Program-made: the position numbers and the translations under genes
Part shown: piece after piece, positions 24,061-38,356 of the stretch
How positions within the stretch are numbered: the first letter of the stretch is position 1
Layout of the letters: each line of letters opens with the position of its first letter
Notes under the pieces: model-generated
Told to the model about the DNA's origin: nothing
The model's database searches: none
What the model saw: the letters and a program-made list of their open reading frames with translations, nothing else
Assembly: GCA_023846275.1 (NCBI GenBank)
Contig: CM043874.1
Coordinates: 27,439,630 to 27,503,629 of the forward strand
Direction of reading: 5' to 3'
Origin: Vanilla planifolia
Taxonomy: Eukaryota; Streptophyta; Magnoliopsida; Asparagales; Orchidaceae
Length of the DNA stretch: 64,000 nucleotides

Positions 24061-25916
24061 TAAAACGACCTAAATTAATGTTGATTAGAAAACTAGAAAC
24101 TATTAGAAATACATTTGATTTGTTGAAGATAGGAGTTGATTATGAGAGGAAAATCTATTAAGAACTAAAAATAATTTTTTGGCATATAATATTATCTCTT
24201 TTTTTATTAATAATATTTTTTTATATTAAAATTTAATCATTTGAATGTCTGATAAGTAATAAATGATCTTGAAAGTAATCTCTTACATTTTAAGAATAAG
24301 ATAATTATAAATTTAATAAAAAAAAAATAATGATAATTAATATAATCAATAAAAATTTTAGAATAATCATTTAATTGACATGAATTCAAATGTTTTTTTT
24401 TATGACATTGCATCTATTTCTTAAGAACCTTAATGGGAAGCAAGCTTGAAAAAATCACAAAAAAAATGCATGAGTGGAAAATAAAAAATGCAAAGAGAAA
24501 TTGTGAACAATTAGACATCAAAGAAAACATTATAGGTTCCCCATGATAATTGGTGTAAAATTAAACTTTATTATATTAATTTCCTTTATAAATGTAGGTA
24601 ATAAAAGTCTATATAATACTAGTCTTAAAGAGTCTATAACCAATAAAAATCCCACATTCGATTACCCAAAAAAAACCCACAATATAATTACTCTTCTTAA
24701 AAAGCCTATACATATGATAATGCCTAAGAGGAATCCCACATTCAATGACCCAAAGAGAGCCCACACAAACTAAAACCAAATGATTCAAAATGCCAAAGGA
24801 GTCTTACAATAGTAAGATTTAATCCAAAGGAGTCAAACTACAATGATATATAAAAATATAAAATAAAATAAAAGCAAAACAATTAAAATCCTACAACTCT
24901 AATAGTCAAAAAGTATTTCTATACCACAAGGCCCCAATATCATAATAAGAATCAAGAAACAGATCTTTGCCACGACGTGCACACCTCCCAACGTCATTAA
25001 TTTTAGTTCAGTTGTTCGACCAATTTCATGTTGTTTTACTTTGATTTGCATAATGGATGTCAAAGCACCAATGATCGATCAACCTATGTTCATTTTTCCT
25101 AAAATTCAAATATATTATTAAACTATATGGCAAAATAAAGTTAGTCAACTACTAAGATTTAAAATCATTAGTTTTGTCATGTCATTGATATACTAATGTT
25201 GGAAGCATGAATAATGTAAATTAAAAGATCAAAGATATGAAGGCCATGCAAGCTTTTTCTTAATAGTTCTTACAAACTTGTTTTGAAAACTATTTTTTAT
25301 TTTTTAAATCACTTTTATTTATAAACTATAATAAAGAAATATATAATACTACTTTTTACATAATTTATTGCAAAATCATATCTTATTCATCCCTTATCAA
25401 AAGATAATACAAAAATACTAAAATATTTTTTGTAAAAATAAGTAAACCAAACCCTACATTAGGCCAAAGGATATTATAAACAATGGGCCAAAACAAAACT
25501 ATAAAATACTAAATCAAATAACCTTACAAACACCAACCAAAAGAAACCTTTAACATCAAATTAAAGGAATCCTATAAATTATTAAGCCAAAAAAACCTAT
25601 AATAACGACTAAAAGACCAATTAAAATTTCTAAAACAAAGTCCTAAGAATAAAACAAAAAATTAATGCAAAAAAACTCAAAAGTGCAAAGTTCTATAAAC
25701 TAATAAAATTGTAAAGACACACACTGAAAATACGGTTAACAATAATAATTTTAGTAACAAAATAATCAAAGCTTAAATCATTAGAAAATAATAACCTAAT
25801 TAGATGACGAATGATATAATTGACTCATAATAATTTCCAAATCATTTATTTCCAATTTTAATAAAAAAAAGTATAAATTTTAAAAACTAAATAAATATAT
25901 TTTTTCTAAAAATATC

Positions 25917-25920
<4 letters not shown>
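24061..25920. repeat. AT-rich DNA with a degenerate minisatellite of about 25 bp
   Basis: Units resembling GCCAAAGGAATCCTATAA plus a short AT spacer recur near 24790, 24830, 25450, 25480, 25530, 25560, 25585 and 25610. A better pair is CCCACATTC followed by GATTACCC or AATGACCC at 24651 and 24735, 84 bp apart. Conservation is low. The open frame at 24543-24773 is a by-product of this composition. Confidence 0.4.

Positions 25921-25921
<1 letters not shown>

Positions 25922-26008
<87 letters not shown>
25922..26008. repeat. (TA)n microsatellite, about 43 repeats
   Basis: An uninterrupted TA run of about 86 bp. It is the longest pure microsatellite here and is likely length-polymorphic. Confidence 0.97.
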
Positions 26009-26010
<2 letters not shown>

Positions 26011-27920
26011 ACATTTTGTCACAATTCTTAAAACAAATTAATGCAATATTTGTTTTTAACGATCCTCAACATACTAAACTCCAAACCAAAGAATCACAAC
26101 ATAGATCATATGACAACCCATATTTTTTATTCTTAATTGTTATATTTAATATGAGTATTTGATAATAATAATTTAAATTTTTTTATCAAAATAAAATAAT
26201 ATTATTTTAATATATCTAAAAAGTTTGCTCAACAAAAAATAAAAAATTCTACAATGAACTCACTGCAAAGAATCGATCAGCATATATTTTAATTTTTGAA
26301 AACTAATTAGGTTTTTTGTAAATTTTTTAAGATAGAGAGATTAAATAAATTATTATTTAGAAATTCATGTATATTTTCTTTTAACCATTGCCCTTCTTTT
26401 CAAATTTCTCCCAATTAGGCACTTAAAGGGAATCTTTCCCCTCTTTGGAAGAAACTTCTCGAGCATTCTCCTTTTTGTTTTTCATGCTTTTTGCTAGGGA
26501 ACGGGAGAATATTAAAGCCATGCAGGGAAGAAGAGCAATGGCCGGTGGCTTCCAAGTGAGCTTCAGAGGAGATTGCTGGAAGTAGCTGTAGAAGCTAATC
26601 GTGGAAAGGAAAGAAATATAATTATTTAATTTTATCCATTGGACTAGTAAGTTTTTCTTATATTAATTATCATTAATGCTATCGAAGAGTCGTTGGAAGC
26701 ACCTTTTAGTGAGGAAAGAAGGGTTTAAAGTGACTGCCCATAAATTATAGCAAGAAAGAATCAAAGGAATTATTGTTTTAAAATAATAATAATATAATTT
26801 TTTTATTATTATTAAAATTAGTGATTTTTCAAGTGTAGAGAATTTTATGACTTAAGAGTTGATCTCTATGTTTATTGAAATCTAAGGAAATATCTCTTAT
26901 GAGATTAAGCAATCTTTATGTATATTTTAATTTAAGGATGGATGAAATCTGAGATTGTTTAAGTGATGGTTTTTCTCATATTCCTAGTTTGTTGTGGCAA
27001 CTTCTCACCATCCATTCTTAGATTTAGGTGTCACAACATCTATTTATTTCTCCATTTTCTTAGTATTTTAAAAATATATAAAATCATTATTTATTTTTAT
27101 AAAAAAATAAGTCAAAAAAATAATATTTTATTCTTTTAAAATCTAGTAGTATAAGCCTATTTTATAATCATGTGAAAACATAAAAAGCTTTCATATTTCC
27201 CTTTAAAACACATATATATACAAAAATAATATCAATAAATCTTTTACATATCCTTTTGCTCAACTAAAATAAACATAAAATAAAAAAATCCTAGGATAAT
27301 TTTAGCATCTTCTAAATCTTTATCTACTAGCTCTCACTCTATATTTGTAGCCCAATTAAACACTTTTCTTTCACTTAAAATTGTCAGATCAAAATAAACA
27401 TGAGTTAATCAATATTAGCTTGGTAGCAAAAACATATAACATTGTGTAAAATAAATAATTAATTAGTAGTCATATATATAATCTATATTAATAATAATAT
27501 AAATCAATAAAAAATAATATCTTTTTTCTTTAAATTTATTTAAAACTCTAATATTCTCTTTAAGAAATCATATTCATTTTTAAATCTTTTTTTTATTATG
27601 CATTCAAAACTTTTATTCCAGATTATCCAATTACATTTTCTTAGTAATACTTTTGAAGAAATATTATTCTTAATAATGATCCTATTACTAAAACTTATTA
27701 TTCTAGATAAAAAAATACTTACTTTCAAAGAAAATTAATTTTACATTATAAGTTTGCTTTAAAGACCCATTGTTGAGCTTCATCTCTAACTTATATTTCA
27801 ATCAATTATTTTACCTTTTAATGCATATGACATAATATATATTTAATATGTAACTAATCAAAACATATAACAAAAATATATGGTAATATATTATTATAAT
27901 AATAATATGTAACTCCAAAG
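26009..27920. other. AT-rich gene-free DNA; LTR-like patch at 26400-26760
   Basis: The patch is less AT-rich, with CTCCTTTTTG, GGAACGGGAG and AAGTGACTGCCC, and looks like the transcribed part of an LTR or an old UTR. I could not match it to a family. The rest holds nothing recognised. Confidence 0.25.
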
Positions 27921-27921
27921 A

Positions 27922-27942
27922 ATATATATATATATATATATA
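27922..27942. repeat. Short (AT)n microsatellite
   Basis: About ten AT repeats, directly left of a 101-bp tandem repeat. Confidence 0.9.
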
Positions 27943-28216
27943 TCATCTAAGATTTTTGATCCAATATTATACATTACATCAAATCATATATATTATGTAC
28001 AAGTTTATCTACACAAGTATCTTCTATTTATCTTTTTTATATATCTTTTAAGATTAAAAATCTAATATTATATATCACATCAATTATATATACTAAGTAC
28101 AAATTTTTTTACACAAGCATATTTTATTTATCATTTTTTATATATCATTTAAAGCTTCTAATTTATGAATACATATCACATCAAATCATGTGCACCATAT
28201 ACACACTTTTCTTACA
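27942..28216 (+). repeat. 101-bp tandem repeat, about 2.7 copies
   Basis: Units start at 27942, 28043 and 28144 with ATCATCTAAG, ATCTTTTAAG and ATCATTTAAAG. Each contains CATCA-AT-ATATA, a CTAAGTACAA/TTATGTACAA block, ACACAAG and TTATCTTTTTTATAT or a close match. The two intervals are both 101 bp. The third unit is truncated. Confidence 0.75.
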
Positions 28217-30130
28217 TTTTAAAATAAAGTAGTATTCTTATTGAGACTTAGATCTCTGTCTAAGTCTTGGTTGCTATAGTACCTAGAAGTTTTTTTCTTA
28301 ATTTTGCCTTTGCTAAAATGCATAATTAATTTAAAATCTCTTAAATACCTTCACTTGTTCTCCTCTTTCCTCTCATAATTATGGCCTAGTGTTGTACCTC
28401 TCAAATTTTTAAAAGAAATTCCCTAAGTCATGATCAACAACTTTTTTATACTTATTTTAATGATTTTCACATGCTTGGTCTTTCAAATACCTCTAAAAAG
28501 TTGTGTTATTTTATGTGAATTTTTTTCACCTTCTGGCATTTTGTTTATAAATATTTTTTATTAATTAAACTAATCTAATGTTAATTTTTTTGGTCATTTA
28601 TCATTTAAGGTTTTAAGTGCTTTTAATTTCTATAAATCAATAATACAATCACTAGATTTGTACTTTATGTTTCTTAAAATTATCTAAATTTATAGTAATT
28701 TGTTCTTATAATACTATTGCGATCTCACTATTGTACTACTATGATAATCATATTATATTATATGATCGTTTTAGGGTATCTTTTTTAGCATTTTTCATAC
28801 TCAGTATTTTCTTTTTGCATAATCATGCAGTATAATATATTTATTATATTATATGATACCATATTTAAATAATTTTTTCCTTAGACGTGGTCATATTTAT
28901 ATGTTTTTTTATTATACGTGTACTATTGGACACTTTAAATTCTATAATACTTCTTCGTTGTGTACTTTGTACTATATGATTATGTATCATATATTGATTA
29001 TTTATTTTTATGTATTAGTGATCTAGTATGATATCATAATCATCTTATATTATCTTAGGCCATCTTTTGTACTTATTTATACTTGTTCCATGTTTATTCT
29101 CTCTCTTATCCAATTGTACTAAATAATACTCCATTCTTATATTATACGATCAATCCTTTACCCACTTCACACATTTTATCATACTTGTACATTGTCTTAC
29201 TTGTAATTGTGCAGCAAAATCCTATATGCCTAATCTGTTGACTTAATTAATTCTCACTCTTGATTACACTACACGATCGTATTCTTTCGTATTGTATGAT
29301 AATTTAAAATCTTCGAAAGTCTATAAAAAATTAAAGAAAACTTGATAAAAACTTTTAAAATATATTTAGCTAAAAAATCATTAGTTATAACTCTTCTCTC
29401 TTTAAAATTGTCAATCATTTTTCTAATATTTTTCTTTTTAACATTCCATGGTTAAGAATTTAGTGTTCTTATTTTTGGGATATTACATTTTTTGCTGTTT
29501 AAAGAACTCGAGTTTTGGCCATTTTTGGAGGGCTATAATAATAAGAGGAGCAAGAGGAAGTACTACTATAATAAGATCTATGAAGTACCCCTCTTAAGAA
29601 GTTTGTAGTGTTGCATGCATGAAAAGATACAATAAGGTATGATCTTAAAGATTTACTTATGTGATTCTTTTGAATTACATGAGTTCCTTTATTGCTAGAC
29701 ATAGTAAACTTTAAGAAAGCTAGCTTCTAATAAGTCATAATATTTAAAAAAAGTTATTGTGCAAGCAAGTTAAATAATTCAATATAATGCTTAAACTGAG
29801 TATATTGTGATTCTCTTATGTCATTTCTATTATATAAGAGTGCAAAAGGTAAAAAGAAAATTGTTAAGAAAAATATCTAAAAGTAATCAGATGAGTAAAC
29901 TAAAATAATTATGATGCAAGTAACTATTGTTTTATATTTTGTGCATTACATGAATTAGAACACATAACATGCCATTATTGACTCATGAAAATGTATTCAT
30001 AATTATATGCATAGTTTTTTTTAAACACTAAAGAAAAGCTGCATGAAATGGGTTTATATAAAATCATTTAGCCACTTTATTTAATTAATTAAGCCATGAT
30101 TAATTCTTTACAAGGTGTCTTTTTAAGTAC
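28217..30130. other. AT-rich gene-free DNA rich in ATGATA words
   Basis: The stretch 28700-29300 is full of TATATGATC, TATCATAC and ATTATACG words, like the LTRs at 36-38 kb and 46-48 kb, but does not align to them by eye. The minus-strand open frame at 29499-29702 contains a Ser/Tyr-rich low-complexity run and is not supported as a gene. Confidence 0.3.
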
Positions 30131-30139
30131 CCAAGGTTC

Positions 30140-30430
30140 TTTTTTCAACTTTCTTTAAGAAAACCAAGGTTGACCTTTCAAATTCCATCAAACAAACCAT
30201 ATTTTATTTTTAAATTCTCTTTAGGAAACCAAGATTATTTTTTTTATTTCCTCTAAGAAACCAAACCATTCTCCTTAATTAAGGTTTTGCTTACAACTTC
30301 AATGCAAGGGTGACTCATGCATGCATGATTATCTTTAAGTTCCAATTTCTCTTTAAGAAGTCAAAGTAGAAATTCAACCTCCATCTTCCTTATCCCAACC
30401 AACACCAGGATTCCTTATTTCTAAGAAGTT
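30140..30430 (+). repeat. Degenerate repeat with a TTTAAGAAACCAAG core
   Basis: Cores occur near 30160 (TTTAAGAAAACCAAGG), 30218 (TTTAGGAAACCAAG), 30252 (TCTAAGAAACCAAA), 30350 (TTTAAGAAGTCAAAG) and 30420. Spacing is irregular (30-100 bp), so this is a cluster rather than a clean array. Confidence 0.45.
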
Positions 30431-33400
30431 TTGTGCCACATCATATCCTAGCTCATGATGTTGGTTTGAATATCATTTATGGTGAACATAGCTTGGTCAG
30501 TTCAGTACTCTTATCATGTGCATGACTAGCAAACAACTAACTTAATCAATTAAATCTATAAGTATTTAATTAATAAAATTAATATGAAATAACTTACCTA
30601 GATAAAAAAGGTACAATATTAAGTGATATTTTTCATTAAGCCAATCAATGCAAGATCTATTAAAAATATTAATATCAAGAATTTGTGAAGTTATTCCTCC
30701 AATTAATTTGTTATTTCTTGGTTGATTTCTACATTAAATTCAATCTCTTTTACACCAATTGAATCATGATCTTATCCTTGTGATTCAAATATTTTCTTGA
30801 TTTTCTTAAATAAATATAAACAAAGAAATTATAGATTTGTTAATGTGTAATTCAAAACTCATATAATCATTTTGTAAATTTCATGAAATTCAACTAAATT
30901 TGGATATTTTTTTCTTAATAATATTTTGTGAATTAAATTTCTAATTTAATCTAGGCATAATTAGTGCAATTATTGTCATATCTTTATGTCATCTTAAATC
31001 AAATTTTTACTATGAAAACATGGTTATAGAACTCTTGAAATAGATTAGATTAGGATTTTCTTTTCATTTATTGATTGCTTAAATGATCAATACTACTTGA
31101 CATTATGAGCATAATATTATAGAAAAAACTAATTCTAGCTTAGAAAGATTTGTAATAAAAGAACTAATAGAATTTAAAAGAGATGTTAATACATGGCTAA
31201 AACTCTTTGGAAGATAAACAAATAAACTTGTGGAGTCATTATAGTAAGTTCTATTGATCTTCTCATTTTTAGCAAGTCTTATTCTTCTTTCTCCTTTTGC
31301 TCTTCCACCAATAATTGAACTTCATAATACATATAAAGGACACATGACATAAGATAAGCACGCACAAATTATGAGAGAAAAATATTGACAAGAAGGCTAA
31401 AATTGAACCCTCAACAAATGACAACACTCTAGTTTCTAAATTTTGTAACAATTGATTTATTGATATGAAATATTATTTTATTGGATTTGAGGTGTTTGAT
31501 TAAAGAAGGGATAGATTGGCAAAGTAAAGTTAACTGAAAAGGCTAGATTTTTTTATATAGGAGTATAATGACACGGAGAATAGAAAACATAAAACTATGA
31601 CTTCTTAGGATGAGATAATTACTATTCTTAAAAATCAATACATTCTAATGAATCATTATGACTATTTGAAAACAAAGTACTAAGAATAAGGCTAAACCTA
31701 TGTGTGTTAAGTGATTTAATAATGTTGTACCCTTGAGGATGATAATTATAAAATCAAGCTTTTAATTATTAATAGATTTTTGAAGTGATTGTTTATAAAA
31801 ATTAAGTTAATGCTTGTAGAAAATGTTGAAAAAGAGCAATGATCATGCACTTGGAATTGGAAGAATTTGGAAAATTTATGCTTAAGCTTGGCTCAACTTG
31901 CATATCATGGAGACCTTATTTTAGCTCTTGGTAGAGTGAATATCTGTCAGGAGTTCATTAACTAAGATTTTATTTGTTAAACTTATCACTTGATTGATAT
32001 AACACTTAGATTGCAGTCATTTAACCCATGCATGTATTTGACAAATTAGTTTCCTGAGCTATACAGTATTATGAAACTATGTTAGTTTATTAGTAATATT
32101 AGTGCAAGTTATTCTAGATTTAATTTAAGCTTTATGTTAAAGAAATAATGTTTAAAACAAGCAATGTTTCTCTTTGCCTAATAATCATACGAAATGCTGG
32201 TTAATATTATACTTGTATAGTCTTCATTTAAGTTTATAATGATAGTTAAAATTGATGTTTCTCATAGTATCACATGGGTACAATTAGCAAATCATACAAA
32301 TGTTATGGTTACTTAGACTTAAAAATTGTGTGCAAATTTGATCATACAAGATATGAACCTTGTATGTGTATCATTTGTTTTCTAAAAATTAAGTTTTCAC
32401 TATCATCATATAAATATGAAGATTTCTTCATATATACAACTTATTTGCTCATAGACCTTGTCATATATATGAGCTTTAGTGTGGTCAAACATGCACAATT
32501 AACTTATCATACCATGCTAACTTAAATTATAATGTTATAGCTTAGTTATAAAACCAATCGTTCTTATGCAATGACTAAGTTTTGTAGCATTCATATTTGC
32601 TTCGTTGTATGGTACAAAATAAAGTATTATATATGTATGTTCCATCTCTTATCATAGATAACTTAAACTTAAATTACTTAAAAAGAAATACTCTTATCAT
32701 GTCATATGCATACAATACCTATATTATATGAGCATGATCATCATCTAATAATATTAAAATTTTATTTGACTACATTATCATATTATGACAATTAATGTAT
32801 CACATTTATATGATTTATTTCTACATAAGACTTAAAAAAAATTGATACAACGATGTCATACTATCATGATAATCTTATTATATGTGTACTATTATATTAT
32901 TAAATCTAGTTAAGCTAATTATTATATATTCATGCAATAATTAATCCTTATATGTTATTGTATACTAATTTCAAGATAACTCAACTCTTAGTGAGAATAA
33001 TTATTTTATTTTGGCGATCCATTATTAGATGTGTACGATCTACTTGAATTATACTAGTGAATTATATTATACTTGTAGGACCATTGTGATCGTCTGACAT
33101 AATATATTTAGAACTTAAGAAAAATACTAATAACTGGTGTTGTATAATATAAAGACATGTCTCATACTTGTATGATAAACCATTGACTACTATTATGCTT
33201 ATCATTCTAATATAATGATTTCATTGTACTAATATGATACATTTCAAAACAGATAACAACTAGTTGAAGCATCTTAAAAATGTCATTATAGTCATTCAAA
33301 CTATTTTATTTGTATCTAACTCATATTTTATATAAATAATATAATTAGTAAGAATAGACTGATGATATATGATTGATGATGCATAAATTGCTAAATCTTT

Positions 33401-34329
33401 TGAAAGGTCATAATAAGTAAAACATTTGAATACGGGTTGGGCTAAACCTTAAGAGTATTCACTTTATTGCTTTAACCATTCTCTTCTTGGTTTGCTCTTT
33501 CTTCATCATTACATTAAGCTTCATATTATTTTGTAATATCTTTTACATCATTCATTTTGTCTTATTATTTTTGCTAGTGTACAATATAATATTTGAAAAC
33601 TCTATTGTGTCAAATATATTTTACTAATTGTAAATCTAGTATATTTATTATTTTGTAAGGTGTATCATTATTGGCTTTACCAAAAGGTTTGATTTTGTAA
33701 AATTTTTTCCTATCATTTATGATAAGAGGGTGTAGATTGTTAGTAAAAATTTAGTTAGGTTGACTAGTGGTGGATATAGACGTTAGTTAAGTCAAATAAC
33801 CTAAAAATCTTATGTCACTTTTATTTAGTTTGTTTTATAATCTTTATTCGTTTCATTATTACACAATAGATAATTGTCGTAAAAAGATTTGAAAATTAAT
33901 AAATATTTTTCTAAAGAGGATTTGAGATCAATTAAGATTAACATTTGATTTATTTTGTAAAACTATTTGAGTTAATTAAACTTGATTAATAACGTAAAGG
34001 TGATATTAATATCTTGTAATTGAAATCAAAGTTTAATTTTAAAATCTCCATAATTCACCTTATGTTTATTACTTGCCCATAGTTACAAAAGCTAATTTGT
34101 TGTGAGGTTTATGAGGTAGAGCATTTCATGTTATTTTGATTTAATAATGGACTTAGACATAAGAAAGGAACTCTACAATTGGGTTTCTTAGTCTAAACTA
34201 GACTTTTAATATTACTTTGGATGTTAAGATTATTTGAAGTCATTATCTTTATTACAAATGAGTATGTCATCTAGCATAGGAAAAGAAGTAAAAAAGTCTA
34301 AGGTTGATAAACAAGAAAATATAATTATG
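30431..34329. other. AT-rich gene-free DNA, probably old LTR sequence
   Basis: No gene. The stretch 32200-33300 is again rich in ATCATACAA and ATGATA words and precedes a plus-strand Gypsy gag-protease remnant, so it may be its eroded 5' LTR. The open frame at 32274-32525 reads through these words and has no homology that I recognise. Confidence 0.3.
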
Positions 34330-34740
34330 ACAACCATTATTATGGCTTCATTACATGAGGTGTCATTATTGTGAAAAATAACATCTTACTATAAATTGTA
34401 TTAAAAAAAGGACTATATTAATTAATGAGTCATGATAATGAGGAATGTAAAGATGACACTAGAGACAAAGACCTTATTATTCATGAATATATTGAGAAAG
34501 GTGAAAATAATGATTTAGATGATAATGATTACATGATTGTTATGAATGCACAATGAATATACCACAACTTACTAAGGATTGGAGATGTACTTCTATTTTT
34601 TATACTTTCTTTAAATGTGGAGAGAAACCTTATAAGTTGGGTCATAAATGGAGTTAATTACATTAATGTTTTTTAGGATACTTTTATTATTATGAATCTT
34701 AAAGTTTTTCCATCTCATAATAATACGTTTCAACTCGTGC
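34330..34740 (+). pseudogene. Decayed Ty3/Gypsy gag zinc knuckle and protease
   Basis: A zinc-knuckle remnant (CHYC, then H and C with a stop inside) starts near 34360 and is followed by an acidic linker (DLDDNDYM near 34517). Then comes KDWRCTSIFYTFFKCGEKPYKL near 34575-34640, interrupted here by a shift. The next readable phrase is VINGVNYINVF, corresponding to the aspartic-protease motif VIDGGSCxNV; the catalytic Asp has become Asn. LKVFPSH follows, matching LKVEPHP. The order and wording match plant Gypsy polyproteins. It is old and broken; no RT is found downstream. Confidence 0.6.
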
Positions 34741-35202
34741 TATACATCAGACTCATATGTCCTCAACATTTTTCTTCAATTCATCACTAGTAGATGATCT
34801 AGTTTCATTCTAGTACATTACTCAAGTATTGTTCACCAGGTCACCATACAAAGATGTAACTTTGTCCTTTTTGCAATGATCTACACATAATACTTTTCAA
34901 ATTTGAGCATCATACTCATATAATAAGAAAAGGTTAATTACATCGACCAAATACACCTACTAGCTACTATCTTTCCCTGTTCATTATATTATGAATGTCG
35001 ACACTTTGTAGGCTCATATTAGTACTTTATGAGTATTAAGTTTAGAGTAGTAATCTATTTCCTTTTTGTGCATTTATTTCTGGATGTGTAGTTGGGACAA
35101 AAAATTGTTCCCAAATGTTTGTTATTTTGCTCAAATATATTAATATATAGTTTATAAACAAAGAGCTTGAATTGGTAAAACTATTATGTTTATTACTTAA
35201 AG

Positions 35203-35421
35203 ATGCTTAGTACTTCTGCTTTGTTAGATAGAGCATGGTTAGTTGATATGGATATTACATACATAAGAACTAATTCATTTAAAATGAATGAAAAAATGGC
35301 TTTGCATCATTATGTTAAAGAAGACGTTGATGCACTAGTAAAGGAATCTCATTTTCTTACTAAGAATGTTAAACATCTTCATATTCTTGATAAGAAAAAA
35401 ATTGAGAAAAAGTTGAAATAA
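35203..35421 (+). pseudogene. Open frame of 72 codons, possibly transposon-derived
   Basis: This frame contains AWLVDMDITYI, faintly like the Copia protease phrase WLVDSGCTxHM, then a Lys-rich region (NVKHLHILDKKKIEKKLK). The catalytic DSG is not present. It lies between a Gypsy remnant and a Copia LTR. Assignment to a retroelement is a guess; no host family fits. Confidence 0.25.
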
Positions 35422-35499
35422 TTGAATCATTTAAGCTATGATATTAATATTTACTTATGGAGTTCTTGGACATATAGTAGTATGCCTTTTAGTAAAACT

Positions 35500-38341
35500 A
35501 CTTTTCATCTTTGATTACTCTTGAGTCTATTTTTTATTTAGCATATAAGCTCTTTCTTGATCAACCTTAAAGGTCTTACTAAGTGGAGCAATTGTTCTAT
35601 CATTGCTTTTTGAGTTTATCTTGAGATCACCACATTCTAGTACTTAAGAAATCTTTAAAGTTTCCAAAAGCTTCAATCATTATAACTATTATTATTGAGC
35701 AATTACTTCATAAAACAATTTTTTTAAACATAACAAAGTTAAAATAGTAACTAAGAAAAGAAACACAAATTTGAAGTAAAATAAGCATTAAGATAGAGAA
35801 GTATGCACAAAAATGTTTTAAGTGTTTCGACCTAACCAGTGCCAATATCCACCCCCAATAAATTTGATTGAGTTTTCGCTAATTAATCCCTTTCACTATA
35901 ATATCTAAGGTTAAATTGTATACAATATGTTGCTTAGAAGAGACACAAAAAATAGTAGCTAGTTATAACTAAAGTTCTAGGAATGAGTTCTTTACAATTC
36001 AATACATACAAAATCTTACACTTCAAATCCTTTTTAATAAATATGATAGATTTAAATATTATGGAAGGAATTTATCAAGCAATATGAGTAGCTTTGATGC
36101 AATAGATGACTGAATGACTAAGACTTAGAATGCCATAGTAGCAATAGTAAGAATAAGATGTTCCAAACTTTGTAGCTCAACCTACATCTATGAACTTGAC
36201 TTTACCTTACAAAGTGACTGCAATTGATTCATTAGCTTATTCTCTTTTTAAGACACTTTTATTTATATCACACAAGGAGATATGGTCAATTAAAGGATTT
36301 GTAATGACTAACAATCCATTCTTGAAAACATTAAAATAATTTTATACTTTCAAACTCTAGATCATATTATATCATGATGACAACATCCATATAGTGTTGT
36401 TGCAAATGATGTGCCTGTTTGATCAATTCATTTCTATTAGCATTAAAGTATGAACTTCTATGATGATCCATCGCGTTGTATAAAAAAACAAAGTCATACA
36501 TGATTGAATTTTGAGTTCTTGAAAAAATGTTGTATGATGTAATATTATATTGCTTGATATGTTACGCAAAAAGCTTATATCTAATAAATGTCTAAGTTTT
36601 TAAAACACACTTGAGTTAATGAGAATCATACAAATGCATTGAAATTAATCCAAAATTTGGCTAAGCCCAAAATCAAGGGTTGTTTCTTAGGGTGATAATA
36701 CTAAATGAAGGTAGATTGTCACTATATGATATATATTTTCACAAAAGGCCAAATTTTAGGAAAAATATCATACATTAGGAACATACACTGACTACTTATA
36801 CAATGAAGATTTTACTTAGATCAACCTAATTGTAAAACAAATCATACTCATGTGATGTATTTTATTGTGTTTGTATGATAGTGAGAAAAGTGTATAGAAT
36901 ATGACATATTTGTTTAATTTTAAGTTATTCTTATTTGGCTACAAAAATTTTATAATAATTAAACATACTAATGTGATATTATAATCATTATAGTATAACA
37001 ATAAGAAATCTAAAAAATATATATAATAATAATTTTAATATTGCTCATACTAATTTGATACATAAGTCATCCTAGAATTAAGTGAAAAATTTTAAGATTT
37101 GTCCATATACTTATACAATAAATATATAATATATATATGACATTGAAGTGTGATAGTTTAAGAACATACAAATATAGTGAATAGACTTCATACTACATGA
37201 CAACAAAAGTAAAAACTATTTTTAAGATATGCTATTATAATACAATGATCATATTAGTATGCATTTATAAGCACTAAATATAACTTATATAAATTTTTCA
37301 CACGATCAAATAGTTACGACACAAACTCTATAATATATGACATGTAACATTTACAAATTAACATATGTATTATATGATGACTATCCTGAGAGGAATAAAT
37401 GATATACTTGTATGAAGTAATCTTAGTACTTATATGATTCTAATGATAACTCTACTTTTAGAGAATAGATAACACTTGTATGAGGTCATTATCTCGAATG
37501 ACTCAATACATGCTTCTAACATATCATTGAGTCAATAGTCATAATTGTATAATGAAGACATCATAACCTACAATCTCATAATGATTTCAATAATAATTAA
37601 GATTTTAAGTCAAAATATAGATTATTTGTTACAATATTAGATATCATATTGTATGACTAACAGGTAAAAAATATGACTTAATTAAATAAATTTTAATAAA
37701 TTTTTTAGCTAGCATTTTTTAATTAGAGACTCAAGTTGAACTTTTATAAATTAGTAAAAATATTAATAAGATCCTAATATAATAATAATGATCTTAATAA
37801 CTCAAAAAAAGATTAAGTAAGAGAATATATAATTTAAAGTTACAATAGAATCCTAATTATATTATATCATTATCAAGTGATAGATTTAACAATTCTAACC
37901 TAAACAAAGTAAATATAATAAGCTTTGGAAGAAAAGCCACTCAACCAAGGGTAATCGTTTTATGATTTGCAAGTTGAGCCAAACTTTGAGCAAAGCCACC
38001 ATCGCTACTTGACATTCTTTGCAAATATATATTGTTCTAAGAAACACTTGATCAAGCTCTCTAATTGATTAATCCATATCTGATCTTGAGATGTAAGTTC
38101 TAAAAATTACTCAAAAAATATTTTAAAAAATTAATACAATAGTTTTATTATCATCAAACAAGTGCTGTATTGACTAAGGGTAAAATAATCTCTCTTTTTA
38201 ATGATAAAAAATCATTAAGAAAATAATCAAATGAAAAGATAAAAAATATGCAAGTACATAAAATTCTCCTCTTAAATGCATTCAATTAAAACAATCCATA
38301 ACAAGCAATGGAAAAGCAAGAATTGCTTTTCATTTCTTACA
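35500..38341 (-). repeat. Left (3') LTR of a minus-strand Copia-like element
   Basis: From about 35810 to 38195 this matches 45790-48275 in order and orientation, by eye at roughly 70-75%. Shared blocks include TTCGAC plus ATATCCACC; GGAAGGAATTTATCAAG / GGAAGGATTTTATCAAG; GGAATAAGATGTTCCA-like; AAATTTGGCTAAG; and TTTTATTATCATCAAA-like. A polypurine tract on the minus strand lies just outside the right edge, as expected for a 3' LTR. The left edge is uncertain. Confidence 0.65.
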
Positions 38342-38356
38342 TTTCTCCCCCCTTTC
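38342..38356 (-). other. Polypurine tract
   Basis: On the minus strand it reads GAAAGGGGGGAGAAA followed by TGTAAG. That is a typical LTR-retroelement plus-strand primer followed by an LTR starting TG. Confidence 0.55.

Noticed and set aside
29499-29702. Small secreted or Ser-rich protein gene on the minus strand
   Set aside because: The Ser/Tyr run reads a simple-sequence patch, and there is no promoter, intron or homology support.
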